Below, piece after piece: positions 21,871-33,363 of a DNA stretch of 64,000 nucleotides (its first letter is position 1; each line of letters starts with the position of its first letter). The DNA comes from Bufo bufo (lineage: Eukaryota; Chordata; Amphibia; Anura; Bufonidae), in contig NC_053393.1 in assembly GCF_905171765.1 (NCBI RefSeq), positions 193,343,921 through 193,407,920 on the forward strand, in the 5' to 3' direction. A program made the position numbers and the translations under genes. A model generated the notes under the pieces. It saw nothing but the letters and a program-made list of their open reading frames with translations, searched no databases and had not been told where the DNA came from.

Positions 21871-22512
21871 TGTAATGACCGGCGACACGCACAGGGAGGG
21901 AAAAGGGAAAGCCCTGCCCAAGGGGGAGGGAAAGGTGGTGACCCCTGACTCACCTTGCGGCTGGCACCTGACTGCCCTGACGTCCCTAGACGGGTTCCTC
22001 ACCCGTGCGGCGATCACAAGCCTAAACCCTGGCTTTCCCTAAAATGAGCCCTAGATAGTGAACGGGCAGGTGGGATCGCTAGTCCGCACCACTGACGCTA
22101 AGAGGGAAACACCAGGGAGAGGACAGACAATACAGACAAACACATACACCCAGGTGGGCAACCACAGCAGACCACAAAGGTCCAACAGGGATCCGGAGGG
22201 TAGCGTTCTGGACCAACAACCAGAGAAGGCAGCAACACAGCTCCAGAGGGTCAGAATAGATGTCCAGGCAGGAAGCTCTATATCCGGCAACCAGAGAAGT
22301 GTGAGAGGGGAATATAAGGAGGTTGGGAGTGCTGGACAAGGAACAGCTGAGGAGAAGGAGCTACGGATCCCTGAGTGAGCCAAAAGGGTTTGCAAAGCAA
22401 ACCCAGAAAGCTACCATAAGGAAACAGCCCTATCTTACATAGAGCGCGCAGCCAACCGCTGCGACTTCCTGACCCCGGGTATAACGGAGTCAGGCGTGGT
22501 TCTAGACACCCT
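21871..22512 (-). repeat. G1 5' LTR, outer 7 bp missing
   Basis: Closely matches the other G1 LTR, with a small insertion around 22060-22075 (AACGGGCAGG region) and scattered substitutions. The outer end stops at ACACCCT and lacks the terminal AGTGACA. The internal side begins TGTAATGACC after ATAT; a recognisable tRNA primer-binding site was not found. Confidence 0.9.
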
Positions 22513-25500
22513 CCGTTTGCTTGTAGTTCCCGTTTTGTTCTACCTGCCAGGGTGGCACTAGAGAGCAAGAACATTGTTTGTGAGATTTTTGTACATAGTG
22601 GAGCAACTGTCAATCTCATTGATAATCAATTTGCTATAACACATGGTTTCCAGGTATGCACTTTGGGAAAGGACATACCTGTTTTTGCTATTGATTCCGC
22701 TCCACTTTCTCATAAATCGTTAAAGGACATAGTTCACAATGTCCCTTTGATTGTGGCTGATGCTCATATTGAGGATGTGTCATGTTTCGTCCTAGGCGGG
22801 TTACCTACTCCTCTAGTGTTGGGGTTACCCTGGCTCACTAAACATAACCCCACCATTGATTGGCAAGCGAGGCAAATATATGGTTGGAGTGACTTTTGCA
22901 GAGAGAATTGCCTCTCGACGTCTCTTTCAGAGGTTTCTACTAAGATTGTACCATCTTTTCTTTCTGAATTTTCGGATGTGTTTTCTGAGAGTGGTGTTCA
23001 GGAGCTGCCCCCTCACCGGGAGTACGATTGCCCTATTAATCTTATCCCAGGCGCCAAGCTGCCTAAATCTCGTTTATACAATCTCTCCCAACCTGAAAGG
23101 CTCGCTATGCGTTCTTATATCTCTGAGAGTCTGAGAAAGGGACATATACGACCCTCGAAGTCACCTGTTGCCGCTGGTTTCTTTTTTGTTAAGAAAAAAG
23201 ATGGTTCTTTAAGACCATGTCTGGATTTCAAGGAGCTGAACAGTATCACAATTTGTGACCCTTATCCGCTTCCTCTGATCCCGGACCTGTTTAACCAGAT
23301 TGTTGGGGCTAAAGTTTTTTCCAAATTGGATTTAAGAGGGGCATACAACCTGGTCAGGGTCAGAGAAGGGGACGAATGGAAGACGGCCTTCAATACCCCT
23401 GAGGGCCATTTTGAGAATTTGGTTATGCCTTTTGGTTTGATGAATGCTCCAGCCGTCTTCCAACATTTTGTGAATAGCATTTTTTATCATTTAATGGGAA
23501 AATTTGTACTGGTGTATCTAGATGACATTTAGATTTTTTCTCCTGATTTCAAAACTCATATGGACCACCTACGTCAGGTCTTGCTCATTCTGCGGGAGAA
23601 TAAATTGTACGCTAAACTGGAGAAATGTGTGTTTGCGGTTCCAGAAATTCAATTTCTGGGTTTTCTTCTCTCCGCTTCTGGTTTTCGCATGGACCCCGAG
23701 AAGGTCCGCGCTGTGCTTGATTGGGAGCTTCATGAGAATCAGAAGGTGCTCATGTACTTTTTAGGTTTTGCCAATTATTACAGGAAGTTCATTTTGAATT
23801 AGTCCTCTGTTGTTAAGCCACTGACTGATATGACTAGAAAGGGCTTAGATTTTTCCTCCTGGTCGGTAGAGGTGTGTAAGGCCTTTTCTAGTATCAAAGA
23901 GAGTTTTGCTTCCGCTTCCATCTTGGTACAACCTGATATCTCTCTGACCTTCATTGTTGAGGTGGACGATTCTGAGGTGGGTGTGGGTGCGGTCTTGTCT
24001 CAGGGTCCCTCTCCTGCCAAATGGCGACCGTGTGCCTTTTTCTCGAAGAAACTCTCCTCCGCAGAGGGAAATTACGATGTGGGAGATAGGGAGTTGTTGG
24101 CCATCAAGCTAGCTTTTGAGGAGTGGCGCCATTGGCTAGAGGGAGCCAGACACCCTATTACCGTGTTTACCAACCATAAGAATCTGGCCTACTTGGAGTC
24201 AGCCAAGCGTCTGAACCCGAGACACACCAGATGGTCTTTGTTCTTTTCAAGGTTTAATTTTGTTGTCACGTTCCGCCCTGGGGTTAAGAATGTGAAGGCG
24301 GATGCCCTGTCACGTTGTTTTCCGGGAGGGGGGAACTTTGAAGACCCGGGTCCCATTTTGGCTGAAGGGGTGGTTGTGTCTGCTCTTTATCCTGAATTGG
24401 TGGCAGAGGTTCAGGCAGCCCAAGCAGAGGCTCCTGATCTTTGTCCCCCTGGGAGGTTGTTTGTGCCTCTCGCTTTACGACACAAGGTTTTTAAGGAGCA
24501 CCACGATACTGTCCTTGCTGGGCACCCGGGGGGTAGTGCCACAGTGGATCTCATTGCTCAGAGATTCTGGTGGCCGGCTCTTTGTAAGTCAGTTGAGGGT
24601 TTTGTGGCAGCCTGCGAGACCTGCGCTCGTGCCAAAGTCCCTCATTCACGGCCATCAGGTCCTCTCCTTCCCTTACCCATTCCTTCCCGTCCTTGGACAC
24701 ATCTGTCCATGGATTTCATTACGGACCTGCCTCGTTCCTCAGGGAAGACTGTGATTCTGGTGGTGGTGGACCGTTTTACCAAAATGGCGCATTTTATTCC
24801 TTTTCCTGGGTTGCCCAATGCTAAAACACTGGCGCAGGCATTTATTGATCACATTGTCAAATTGCATGGTATTCCTTCAGACATAGTCTCTGATAGGGGC
24901 ACGCAGTTTGTTTCCAGATTCTGGAAGGCTTTCTGTTCTCGCTTGGGGGTTCGGTTGTCATTCTCTTCTGCTTTCCACCCGCAGTCGAATGGCCAGACAG
25001 AGCGCGTCAATCAGAATCTGGAGACATATTTGCGCTGTTTTGTGGCGGAGAATCAGCAGGATTGGTGTTCTTTTCTCTCCCTTTCTGAGTTTGCTTTAAA
25101 TAACCGTCGTCAGGAGTCCTCTGATAAGTCACCATTTTTTGGTGCATATGGGTTTCATCCGCAGTTTGGGACATTCTCTGGAGAGGGGGCTTCTGGTTTA
25201 CCTGATGAGGAGAGATTCTCCTCGTCTTTGTCATCTATTTGGCAAAAGATTCAGGATAATCTAAAGAGCATGAGTGAGAGATATAAGTGTGTGGCGGATA
25301 AGAGACGTGTGCCTGGTCCGGACCTGAATGTTGGTGATCTGGTGTGGTTGTCTACTAAGAATATCAAATTGAAGGTTCCCTCCTGGAAGTTGGGTCCTAA
25401 GTTTATCGGGCTTTACAAAATCTTGTCCGTCATCAATCCCGTTGCCTACCGTCTTGATCTTCCTCAGACTTGGAAGATCCATAATGTTTTTCACAAGTCC

Positions 25501-25842
25501 CTATTAAAACCTTATGTCCAACCCACTGTACCCTCCTCTTTTCCTCCTCCTCCGATTGTGGTTGATGGTAATCTTGAATTTCAGGTCTCTAGGATTGTGG
25601 ACTCTCGTATTGTCCTCGGTTCTCTCCAGTACCTCGTTCATTGGGAGGGTTATGGTCCTGAGGAGAGGATGTGGGTTCCAGTGGCGGACATTAAGGCCAC
25701 TCGTCTTCTCAGGGCATTCCATAGGTCCCATCCTGAGAAGGTGGGCTCTGAGTGTCCGGAGTCCACTCTTAGAGGGAGGGGTACTGTCACCGCCAGATCT
25801 CTGAGAAGTTCTGATAGACGTTCTTCAGTACCTCCTGCATGA
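22513..25842 (+). pseudogene. G2 pol: protease, RT, RNase H, integrase, chromodomain
   Basis: One frame throughout, with TAG stops at 23530-23532 (right after the YLDD box) and 23800-23802. Protease has [12 protein letters not shown], where catalytic Asp is His. RT has [36 protein letters not shown] and VYLDDI. RNase H has GVGAVLSQGPSPAKWRPC and ELLAIKLAFEEW, but TNHKNLAYL replaces the usual TDHKNL. Integrase retains the HHCC module (EHHDTVLAGHPG, CETCARAK) and DDE (DFITDLP, SDRGTQF, SNGQTERVNQ). The chromodomain is LQYLVHWEGYGPEERMWVP. The ORF ends 58 nt inside the 3' LTR. Confidence 0.92.
25771..25784 (+). promoter_or_regulatory. G2 polypurine tract
   Basis: AGAGGGAGGGGTAC lies directly before the TGTCACC start of the 3' LTR, the position where gypsy elements prime plus-strand DNA synthesis. 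The pol reading frame runs through it. Confidence 0.75.
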
Positions 25843-26313
25843 TGTTCTTTTGTTTTGCTTTCGCCTTGACATCTCTTCTCCCTCTCCCAGCTGTCATCTA
25901 TTAGCAGTGATTGCCTCCCTATATATCTCCTCCCATACTGCTTCACTTTGCGGTTTATACTACTTCCTGGATTCTGTTCACTGCTTGAAGTTGCTACTGC
26001 TGGTTCCTCAAGATAAGTCTATTTCTGTATTTGTGTTTTCCTGTTGGCTTGATCCTAGGTGACCCTTGCTCCCTCCGTATTTAGTGTAGGGAGCCGGTGG
26101 TCATGTCCCCTCACTATTATAGGGTGTTCAGGTGTCACACAGTCGAGGTACGTGGACATGCAAATTTCTATCATTGAGATCTTTGCATGGGCTGAGCAGC
26201 CAGGGAGAGCTCTAGGGCTTTAATAGGGCTCACCCTTTTGTTCCTTAGTTTTGGATCAAGTCAGTCGGATCTCTATTTGTTACTTCTTGTTTTCTGCAAC
26301 ACCATCCGTGACA
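25785..26313 (+). repeat. G2 3' LTR (529 bp)
   Basis: Starts TGTCACCGCCAGATCTCTGA, ends ATCCGTGACA. It contains two short segments missing in the 5' LTR. It is followed directly by the CAAAC target duplication. Confidence 0.92.
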
Positions 26314-26379
26314 CAAACGCCATTGGAACAAATAATTTCTACTGGTATGATATGCCAGTTGCCCCCCCAAAAAACTTCA

Positions 26380-27735
26380 TATAGACTCCCTGATCACCCC
26401 CCTGTCATTGATCACCCCCCTGTAAGGCTCCATTCAGACGTCCGTATGTGTTTTGCGGATCCGCGGATCCACGCATCCGCAAAACATATACGGAGGTCTG
26501 AATGGAGCCTTACAGGGGGGTGATCAATGACAGTGGGGTGATCACCCCATATAGACTCCCTGATCACCCCGCTGTCATTGATCACCCCCTGTAAGGCTCC
26601 ATTCAGACGTCCGTATGTGTTTTGTGGATCCGCGGATCGATCCGCAAAACACGGACACCGAGGATCCGCAAAACACGGACACCAGCAATGTGCTTTCCGC
26701 ATTTTGCGGATCCGCACATTGCCAGAACTATATAGAAAATGTATTTTCTTGTCTGCAATTGCTGACAAGTATAGGACATGTTCTATAGGCTCTACAAAAA
26801 ACGCAGTGTTCGCCCGATCAGGCCTGATCTTGTGCGCACACTTGCATTCAGTCCGCCCCACCGCAATGAAAGAAATTTATTTTTTCTGATCACTGCAAAA
26901 ACACAGTAAAATCGCTGCAACGCTATAAAGATCCCTTTTTAGGGGCATGGCGAGTTCATAGAAGATTTTTTTTTTTGGCACAAGTTAGCGGAAATTGTTT
27001 TTTTTTCTTACAAAGTCTCGTATTCCACTAACTTGTGACAAAAAATAAAATCTCACATGAACTCACCATACCCCTCACGGAATCCAAATGCGTAAAATTT
27101 TTTAGACATTTATATTCCAGACTTCTTCTCACGCTTTCGGGCCCCTAAAATGCCAGGGCAGTATAAATACCCCACATGTGACCCAATTTTGGAAAGAAGA
27201 CACCCCAAGGTATTTCGTGAGGGGCATGGTGAGTTCATGTAAAATTTTATTTTTTGTCACAAGTTAGTGGAATATGAGACTTTGTAAGAGAAAAAAATAT
27301 ATATATCATTTTCCGCTAACTTGTGCCAAAAATAAAATATTCTAGGCCCCTCACGGAATACCTTGGGGTGTCTTCTTTCCAAAATGGGGTCACTTGTGGG
27401 GTATTTATACTGCCCTGGTATTTTAGGGGCCCTAAAGCGTGAGAAGTAGTTTGGAATCCAAATGCATAAAAAATGCCATGTGAAATCCTAAAAGTTGGAA
27501 TTTGGGCCCCTTTGCGCACCTGGGCTGCAAAAAAGTGTCACACGTGGTATTGCCGTACTCAGGAGAAGTAGGGCAATGTGTTTTGGGGTGTATTTTTACA
27601 TATACCCATACTGTGTGTGAGAAATATCTCTGTAACTGACAACTGCACTACACTAAACCGTGAAAGTAGTGTAGTGCAGAATTGTAAAAAGTGGTCTGGT
27701 CATTAAGGGGGTTTAAGCTAGGGGGGCTGAGGTGG
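26380..27735 (+). mobile_element. Element C: left-truncated copy of the A/B TTAA element family
   Basis: It begins inside the CATATAGACTCCCTGATCACC array motif, contains one whole palindromic unit and part of a second merged with a larger TTA-type MITE (about 26600-26900), then the AAGTTAGCGGAAATTG / CCCCAAGGTATT.CGTGAGGGG module, and ends GGGGGGCTGAGGTGG followed by TTAA (27736-27739). The same right end closes elements A and B. It is non-coding; the left third of the element is missing. Confidence 0.75.
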
Positions 27736-27739
27736 TTAA

Positions 27740-27918
27740 GAAGTCACCTGTCCTACCATCACCGAGCCCAGTGGGAGCAACACCGTCAGAAACCATAAAG
27801 ACACACTCCTGGTGCTCCACATCCTGCCTCTTCTCCTTCTCCTCTCTCCTCTCATTTGTCCTCCACTCCACCTTCCACCGCGCCGTTGTCGCGTTCATCT
27901 GGCAAAAGGCAGGCTTCC
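27740..27918 (+). pseudogene. hAT transposase relic, N-terminal part
   Basis: The plus strand encodes VVAFIWQKAGFLS, whose continuation VAQMFEQKKMMMPDNPLAQR is found beyond G3, so both are parts of one gene. Upstream sequence is Ser/Pro/Leu-rich. The start codon and any zinc finger are not recognisable. Confidence 0.6.
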
Positions 27919-28585
27919 TGTCATGACCGGCATGCCGATCACATACGTGACGCAAAGGGAGGGAAATGGGAAGGCCCTGTCCAAGGGAGAGGGAAAGGTG
28001 GTGACCCCTGACTCACCTTGAGACTGGCACCTGACTGCCCTGACATCCCTAGACGGGTTCCTCACCTGTACGCCGATCACATGCCTAAACCCTGGCTTTC
28101 CCTAAGATGAGCCCTACGTAGTGAACAGGGCGGTGGGATCACTAGTCCGCACCACTGACACTAAAGGAAAACACCAAGGAGAGGACAGACAATACAGACA
28201 AAACATATAATCCCAGGTGGGCGACAACAGCAGACAACAAAAGCCCAACAGGGATCCGGAGGGTAACGCTCTGGAACAACAACCAGGGATCACAGCGACT
28301 CAGCTCCAGTGGGTCAGTATAGAAGTCCAGGCAGGAAGCTCTATATCTGGCAACCAGAGAAGTGGGAGAGGGGAATATAAGGAGGTTGGGAGTGCTGGAC
28401 ATTAAACAGCTGATGAGAAGAAGCTACAGATCCCTGAGTGAGCCAAAAATGGTTGCAAGGCAAACCCAGAAAGCTACCATTAAGACACAGCACTATCTTT
28501 ATACATAGAGCGCGCAGCCACCCGCTGCGACTTCCTGACCCCGGGTATAATGGAGTCAGACGTGGCTCTTGACACCCTCGTGACA
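27919..28585 (-). repeat. G3 3' LTR (667 bp)
   Basis: Plus-strand limits TGTCATGACCGGC and CCCTCGTGACA. It shares most of its sequence with the G1 LTRs. A purine tract (complement of ACCCCCCTTTCC) lies just outside on the coding side. Confidence 0.9.
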
Positions 28586-30414
28586 GTACCCCCCTTTCCA
28601 CGAGGGGCCTCCGGACACTCAGGACTAGGTCTCTCAGGATGAGAGGCATGAAAAGCCCGAACTAACCTGTCGGCTTTTACCTCAGACGCTGGAACCCACA
28701 TTCTTTCCTTGGGACCGTAACCCCTCCAATGCACCAGATATTGAAGAGAGCGGCGGACCCGGTGAGAATCAACAATTTTGGATATTTGAAACTCTAGATT
28801 ACCATCCACAATAACAGGAGGGGGTGGCAGCGGTGATGTTTCTAGAGGTGGAACATACTTTTTGAGTAACGACTTATGGAAGACGTTATGAATTTTAAAA
28901 GTCTGAGGTAGCTCCAGGCGAAAAGCCACGGGGTTAATGATGGCTACTATTTTGTAAGGACCAATAAACCTAGGACCCAGTTTCCAAGAGGGAACCTTTA
29001 ATTTAATATTCCTAGTAGATAACCACACATAGTCATTCACACCTAGGTCTGGATCTAGCGACCGTTTCTTATCAGCCATGCATTTATATTTACCTCCCAT
29101 ATTTTTCAAATTAGCTTGCACTTTCTGCCATACAGATGAAAGAGATGACGAAAACCGTTCCTCTTCGGGAACCCCAGAAGACCCCCCCTCTTTGAAAGTA
29201 CAGAATTGGGGATGAAAACCATATGCACCAAGAAATGGTGACTTGCCAGTGGATTCCTGACGGCGATTATTTATGGCAAACTCGGCTAACGGTAAATATG
29301 TCAACCACACCTCTTGGTTTTCAGACACAAAACACCTTAGATATGTCTCAAGGTTTTGGTTGGTACGCTCAGTCTGTCCATTCGACTGAGGATGGAAAGC
29401 TGAGGAAAAGGACAAGTGTACCCCCAAACGGGAACAAAAAGCTTTCCAAAACTTAGAAATAAACTGGGTTCCCTGATCCGAAACAACATCGGAAGGGACC
29501 CCGTGAAGCTTCACGATTTCACTGATGAATACCTGAGCAAGAGTCTTAGCATTAGGTAGTGCGGGTAACGCAATGAAGTGTACCATCTTGCTAAACCTGT
29601 CTACTACTACCAAGATAACTGTTTTACCCGCAGACAAAGGTAAGTCAGTAATAAAATCCATTGACAGATGTGTCCATGGCCTATTGGGAATGACAAGTGG
29701 CAATAAAGACCCTGCAGGACGTGTATGAGAGACTTTCGCGCGCGCACAAGTAGAACAAGTAGACACAAAATCCATTACATCCTGACGCAACCTTGGCCAC
29801 CAAAAACGACGAGACAATAGCTCCAAGGTTGCTTTACTACCCGGGTGCCCAGCAAGTGCCGAATTATGATGTTCCTTTAATAATTCGAGACGCAGGTTTA
29901 ACGGTACAAACAATTTCTCTGAGGGGCAAGAGACCGGGGCGTCCCCCTGGGCCTCTAACACCTTCCCCTCCAGAACAGAGTGTACCGCAGAGACAACCGC
30001 TCCTCTTTGTAGAATGGGTACCGGATCACTCACATTACCCCCTCCAGGGAAACAACGAGATAATGCATCTGCCTTGGTATTTTTTGCCCCAGGACGATAG
30101 GTAATAAAAAAGTTAAACCTGGTAAAAAATAGCGACCACCTAGCTTGTCTAGGGGTGAGACGCTTAGCTGATTCGAGGTACAGAAGGTTTTTGTGGTCTG
30201 TAATCACCGTGACGGGGTGGATTGCCCCCTCTAAAAAGTGACGCCATTCTTCAAACGCTAGTTTAATAGCTAATAGTTCCCTATTGCCAATATCGTAGTT
30301 CTTCTCCGCTGCAGATAGTTTTTTAGAAAAGAAAGCACAAGGACGCCATTTGCCAGGAGACGGACCCTGAGACAGTACAGCCCCCACTCCCACCTCTGAC
30401 GCATCTACTTCCAC
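28480..30414 (-). pseudogene. G3 pol: RNase H, integrase and chromodomain (open 644 codons)
   Basis: The open frame covers RNase H (VDASEVGVGAVLSQG, ELLAIKLAFEEWRHFLEGA, TDHKNLLYL), the integrase zinc module (EHHNSALAGHPG, CSTCARAK), the DDE core (DFITDLP, DVVSDQGTQF, SNGQTERTNQ), the integrase C-terminal module (WLSTRNIKLKVPSWKLG) and a chromodomain (LQYLVHWRGYGPKERMWVP). In the second DDE motif Arg is Gln (SDQG instead of SDRG), but the Asp remains. The frame ends 104 nt inside the 3' LTR. Upstream it is closed by a TAG where G1 has CAG. Confidence 0.9.
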
Positions 30415-31234
30415 AATAAAAGGCTAGGAGACATCAGGTTGGATTAGTACAGGTGCCGAGGTAAACCTCTCTTTTAGAGAAGAAAATGCGATTTTAGCGG
30501 CGTCAGACCATTTAGAAAAATCAGTCCCCTTCCTAGTCATGTCAGTAAGGGGTTTGACAATCACCGAATAATTTTTTATGAACTTTCTGTAGAAATTTGC
30601 GAAGCCCAAGAACCGTTGCAGTGCTTTGAGGTTCTCAGGAAGATCCCAATCTAAAATTGCCTGGACCTTCCCAGGATCCTTACGGAAACCTGAAGCAGAT
30701 AATAAATAACCTAGGAACTGTATTTCCTGAACGGCGAAGACACACTTTTAAATTTTCGCATATAATTTATTCGTCCGTAGGACCTGCAGTACCTGTCTGA
30801 CATGCACCTCATGTGTTTTCAGATCAGACGAATAAATTAAAATATCATCTAGCTATATCACCACAAACCTGCCGATAAGATGACTAAAAATGTCATTAAC
30901 GAAATGTTGGAAGACAGCAGGAGCATTGGTCAGACCGAAAGGCATGACTAGATTTTCATAATGCCCCTCAGGGGTGTTAAAAGCTGTCTTCCACTCATCC
31001 CCTTCCTTGATACGAATCAGATTGTAGGCCCCCCTAAGATCAAGTTTGGAGAACCACCTAGCACCCGCAATCTGATTAAACAGGTCAGGAATGAGAGGAA
31101 GAGGGTAAGGGTCTCGGATGGTTATCCGGTTTAGTTCGTGAAAATCTAGGCAAGGACGCAGGCCCCCATCTTTCTTTTTAATGAAGAAAAACCCTGCAGC
31201 CACGGGTGAAGAAGAGGGTCTGATGTGTCCCTTA
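30415..31234 (-). pseudogene. G3 pol: reverse transcriptase palm and thumb
   Basis: Motifs [58 protein letters not shown] and FVVI are followed by a TAG that replaces the Tyr codon of the YLDD catalytic box. The thumb (FLGFANFYRKFIKNYSVIV) lies further on after additional damage. Its upstream part is cut by the TTA-type MITE. Confidence 0.88.
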
Positions 31235-32001
31235 GGGCTCTTTCACACCTGCGTTATTGTCTTCCGGCATAGAGTTCCGTCGTCGGGGCTCTATGCCGGA
31301 AGAATCCTGATCAGGATTATCCTAATGCATTCTGAATGGAGAGTAATCCGTTCAGGATGCATCAGGATGTCTTCAGTTCCGGTACGGAACGTTTGTTGGC
31401 CGGAGAAAATACCGCAGCATGCTGCGCTTTTTGCTCCGGCCAAAAATCCGGAACACTTGCCGCAAGGCCGGATCCGGAATTAATGCCCATTGGAAGGCAT
31501 TGATCCGGATCCGGCCTTAAGCTAAACGTCGTTTCGGCGCATTGCCGGAGCCGACATTTAGCTTTTTCTGAATGGTTACCATGGCTGCCGGGACGCTAAA
31601 GTCCTGACAGCCATGGTAAGTGTAGCGGGGAGCGGGGGAGCAGTGTACTTACCGTCCGTGCGGCTCCCCGGGCGCTCCAGAGTGACGTCAGGGCGCCCCA
31701 AGCGCATGGATCACGTGATCGCATGGATCACGTCATCCATGCGCATGGGGCGCTCTGACGTCATTCTGGAGCGCCCCGGGAGCCGCACGGACTGTAAGTA
31801 TACCGCTCCCCCGCTCCCCGCTCCTACTATGGCAACCAGGACTTTAATAGCGTCCTGGGTGCCATAGTAACACTGAAAGCATTTGGAAGACGGTTCCGTC
31901 TTCAAATGCTTTCAGTACACTTGCGTTTTTCCGGATCCGGAGTGTAATTCCGGCAAGTGGAGTACACGCCGGATCCGGACAACGCAAGTGTGAAAGAGGC
32001 C
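31235..32001. repeat. 767-bp TTA-type MITE inserted in G3 pol
   Basis: The termini are GGGCTCTTTCACACCTGCG and its near-complement GCAAGTGTGAAAGAGGCC, flanked by TTA and TAA. The matching place in G1 (near 20.27 kb) reads CCCTTAGCCAAG without the insertion, which fixes the boundaries to within about one base. Long inverted repeats include the pair CCCGGGCGCTCCAGA...TCTGGAGCGCCCCGGG. No transposase. Confidence 0.88.
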
Positions 32002-32604
32002 TAAAGCCAAGCTCTCGGAGATATAATCTTTCATGGCTTGTCTCTCCGGACCCGAAAGATTATTTAACCTGGTCTTGGGTAATTTTGCACCGGGAATCAG
32101 ATTAACCGGGCAATTATAAGGACGGTGAGGTGGTAACTTCTGACAACCCTTTTCAGAAAACACGTCCTCAAAGTCCGAAACAAATTTAGGTAGAGTAGCT
32201 ATGGAGGGGACTAAGCAATTGCTATTTAAGCAATTTTCTCTGCAATGCTCACTCCACTTCAATATCTCCCTGGCCTGCCAATCCACCACTGGATTGTGCG
32301 CTACCAACCAGGGAAGACCCAATACCACAGGAGTGGGAAGCCCCTCCATAACATAACATGAAAGACACTCGTTATGGTGGTCCCCTACCCGAAGGTGTAA
32401 GTTATGGACAATGTGAGTGAGGTTTCTCTGAGACAGAGGAGCAGAATCAATAGCGAATATGGGAATAGGTCTCTGTAGCGGACAGAGAGACAAACCCATA
32501 GTGTGGGCAAAATGGGCATCTATCAAATTTACTCCTGCTCTACTGTCTAGAAAGAAAGAAATAGTCTCTGTCTTAACACCAAAAACAACAACCGCTGGCA
32601 ACAC
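32002..32604 (-). pseudogene. G3 pol: protease and RT N-terminus
   Basis: The protease reads FFLDSRAGVNLID; the Gly of the catalytic DSG is Arg, likely inactivating. It is followed by [43 protein letters not shown] and YISESLA, the linker and start of RT. The frame is interrupted by the MITE and resumes beyond it. Confidence 0.88.
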
Positions 32605-32669
32605 AAATTGAGATGTTCATATGGAGGAAACGTATACCCCCCGGCTGACATCCTCCACACAGCCTGGGG

Positions 32670-33363
32670 TTAGTAGTTTTCCGAGGGTCTCTTGTTTTTG
32701 AGAAAGGAAGGACAGACATTAATGAAATGACCCCTCCCCCCACAGAAAAAACAAACCCCACGCCTACGGCGAGCTTCAGGAGGACGGACCTGACGAGTAG
32801 TTCCTCCTAGCTGCATAGGCTCGTCTAAGTCTGTACAGACTAACTGCTGCTTGGAAGGGGTTACCAATTGCTCAGGATTTTTTAATCTGTCCCTCAGACG
32901 TCTATCTATTCTGATAGAAAGGGACATAACAGCATCAAGGGAAGAGGGAGTCTCATACAGCGCAAGTGCATCCTTAATCCTTTCGGATAACCCAGAGCAG
33001 AACTGACTCCTGAGAGCCAGGTCGTTCCACTGGGTATCCGTAGCCCACCTACGGAACTCTGAGCAATACTCCTCTGCTGGCCGCTCTCCCTGTAGGAGTC
33101 TTTGTAATTTTGATTCAGCCACGGCGACTCGGTCAGGGTCATCATATATGAGACCCAAAGCCCCAAAAAATTCATCCACTGACCGGAGAGCCTGGGAATC
33201 AGTGGGTAAAGAGAACGCCCAGGATTGCGGGTCCCCCAGAAGCAGGGAAATAACAATCCCCACCCGCTGTTCTTCATTACCAGAGGAGTAAGGGCGCAGC
33301 TTAAAATATAACTTACAGGCCTCACGGAACGTCACAACTTTGTCCCTTCCCCCAGAAAATCTG
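32670..33363 (-). pseudogene. G3 gag, N-terminus deleted
   Basis: The gag core (TFREACKLYFKLRPYSSGNE, WAFSLP, FGALGLIYDDPDRVAVAE, SQFCSGLSE) and an intact CCHC zinc knuckle ([14 protein letters not shown]) are present. The first ~50 codons, the leader and 66 bp of the 5' LTR are missing: gag runs directly into LTR sequence at GGGAGAGGGA. G1 gag has this same decamer at the matching place, and the LTR has one too. Confidence 0.88.

Larger units (their letters stand above)
16982..22512 (-). mobile_element. G1: Ty3/gypsy chromovirus-type LTR retrotransposon inside G2
   Basis: Two near-identical LTRs enclose, on the minus strand, gag, protease, RT, RNase H, integrase and chromodomain relics. It is inserted in G2 gag-pol. 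The outer end of its 5' LTR lacks the final 7 bp seen in the other LTR (AGTGACA on the plus strand), and only CC is shared by the two flanks, so the expected 4-5-bp duplication is incomplete. The close LTR match suggests it is younger than G2, as its position also requires. Confidence 0.9.
15508..26313 (+). mobile_element. G2: Ty3/gypsy chromovirus-type LTR retrotransposon, interrupted by G1
   Basis: It is bounded by two similar LTRs (TGTCACC...GTGACA) and a perfect 5-bp target duplication CAAAC at 15503-15507 and 26314-26318. Inside, gag-pol is encoded in one frame: gag with zinc knuckle, protease, RT, RNase H, integrase and a C-terminal chromodomain. Another gypsy element, G1, sits inside in opposite orientation. 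Apart from G1, decay is limited to a few nonsense codons and active-site changes. The integrase-chromodomain order places it in the chromovirus branch. Confidence 0.9.
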
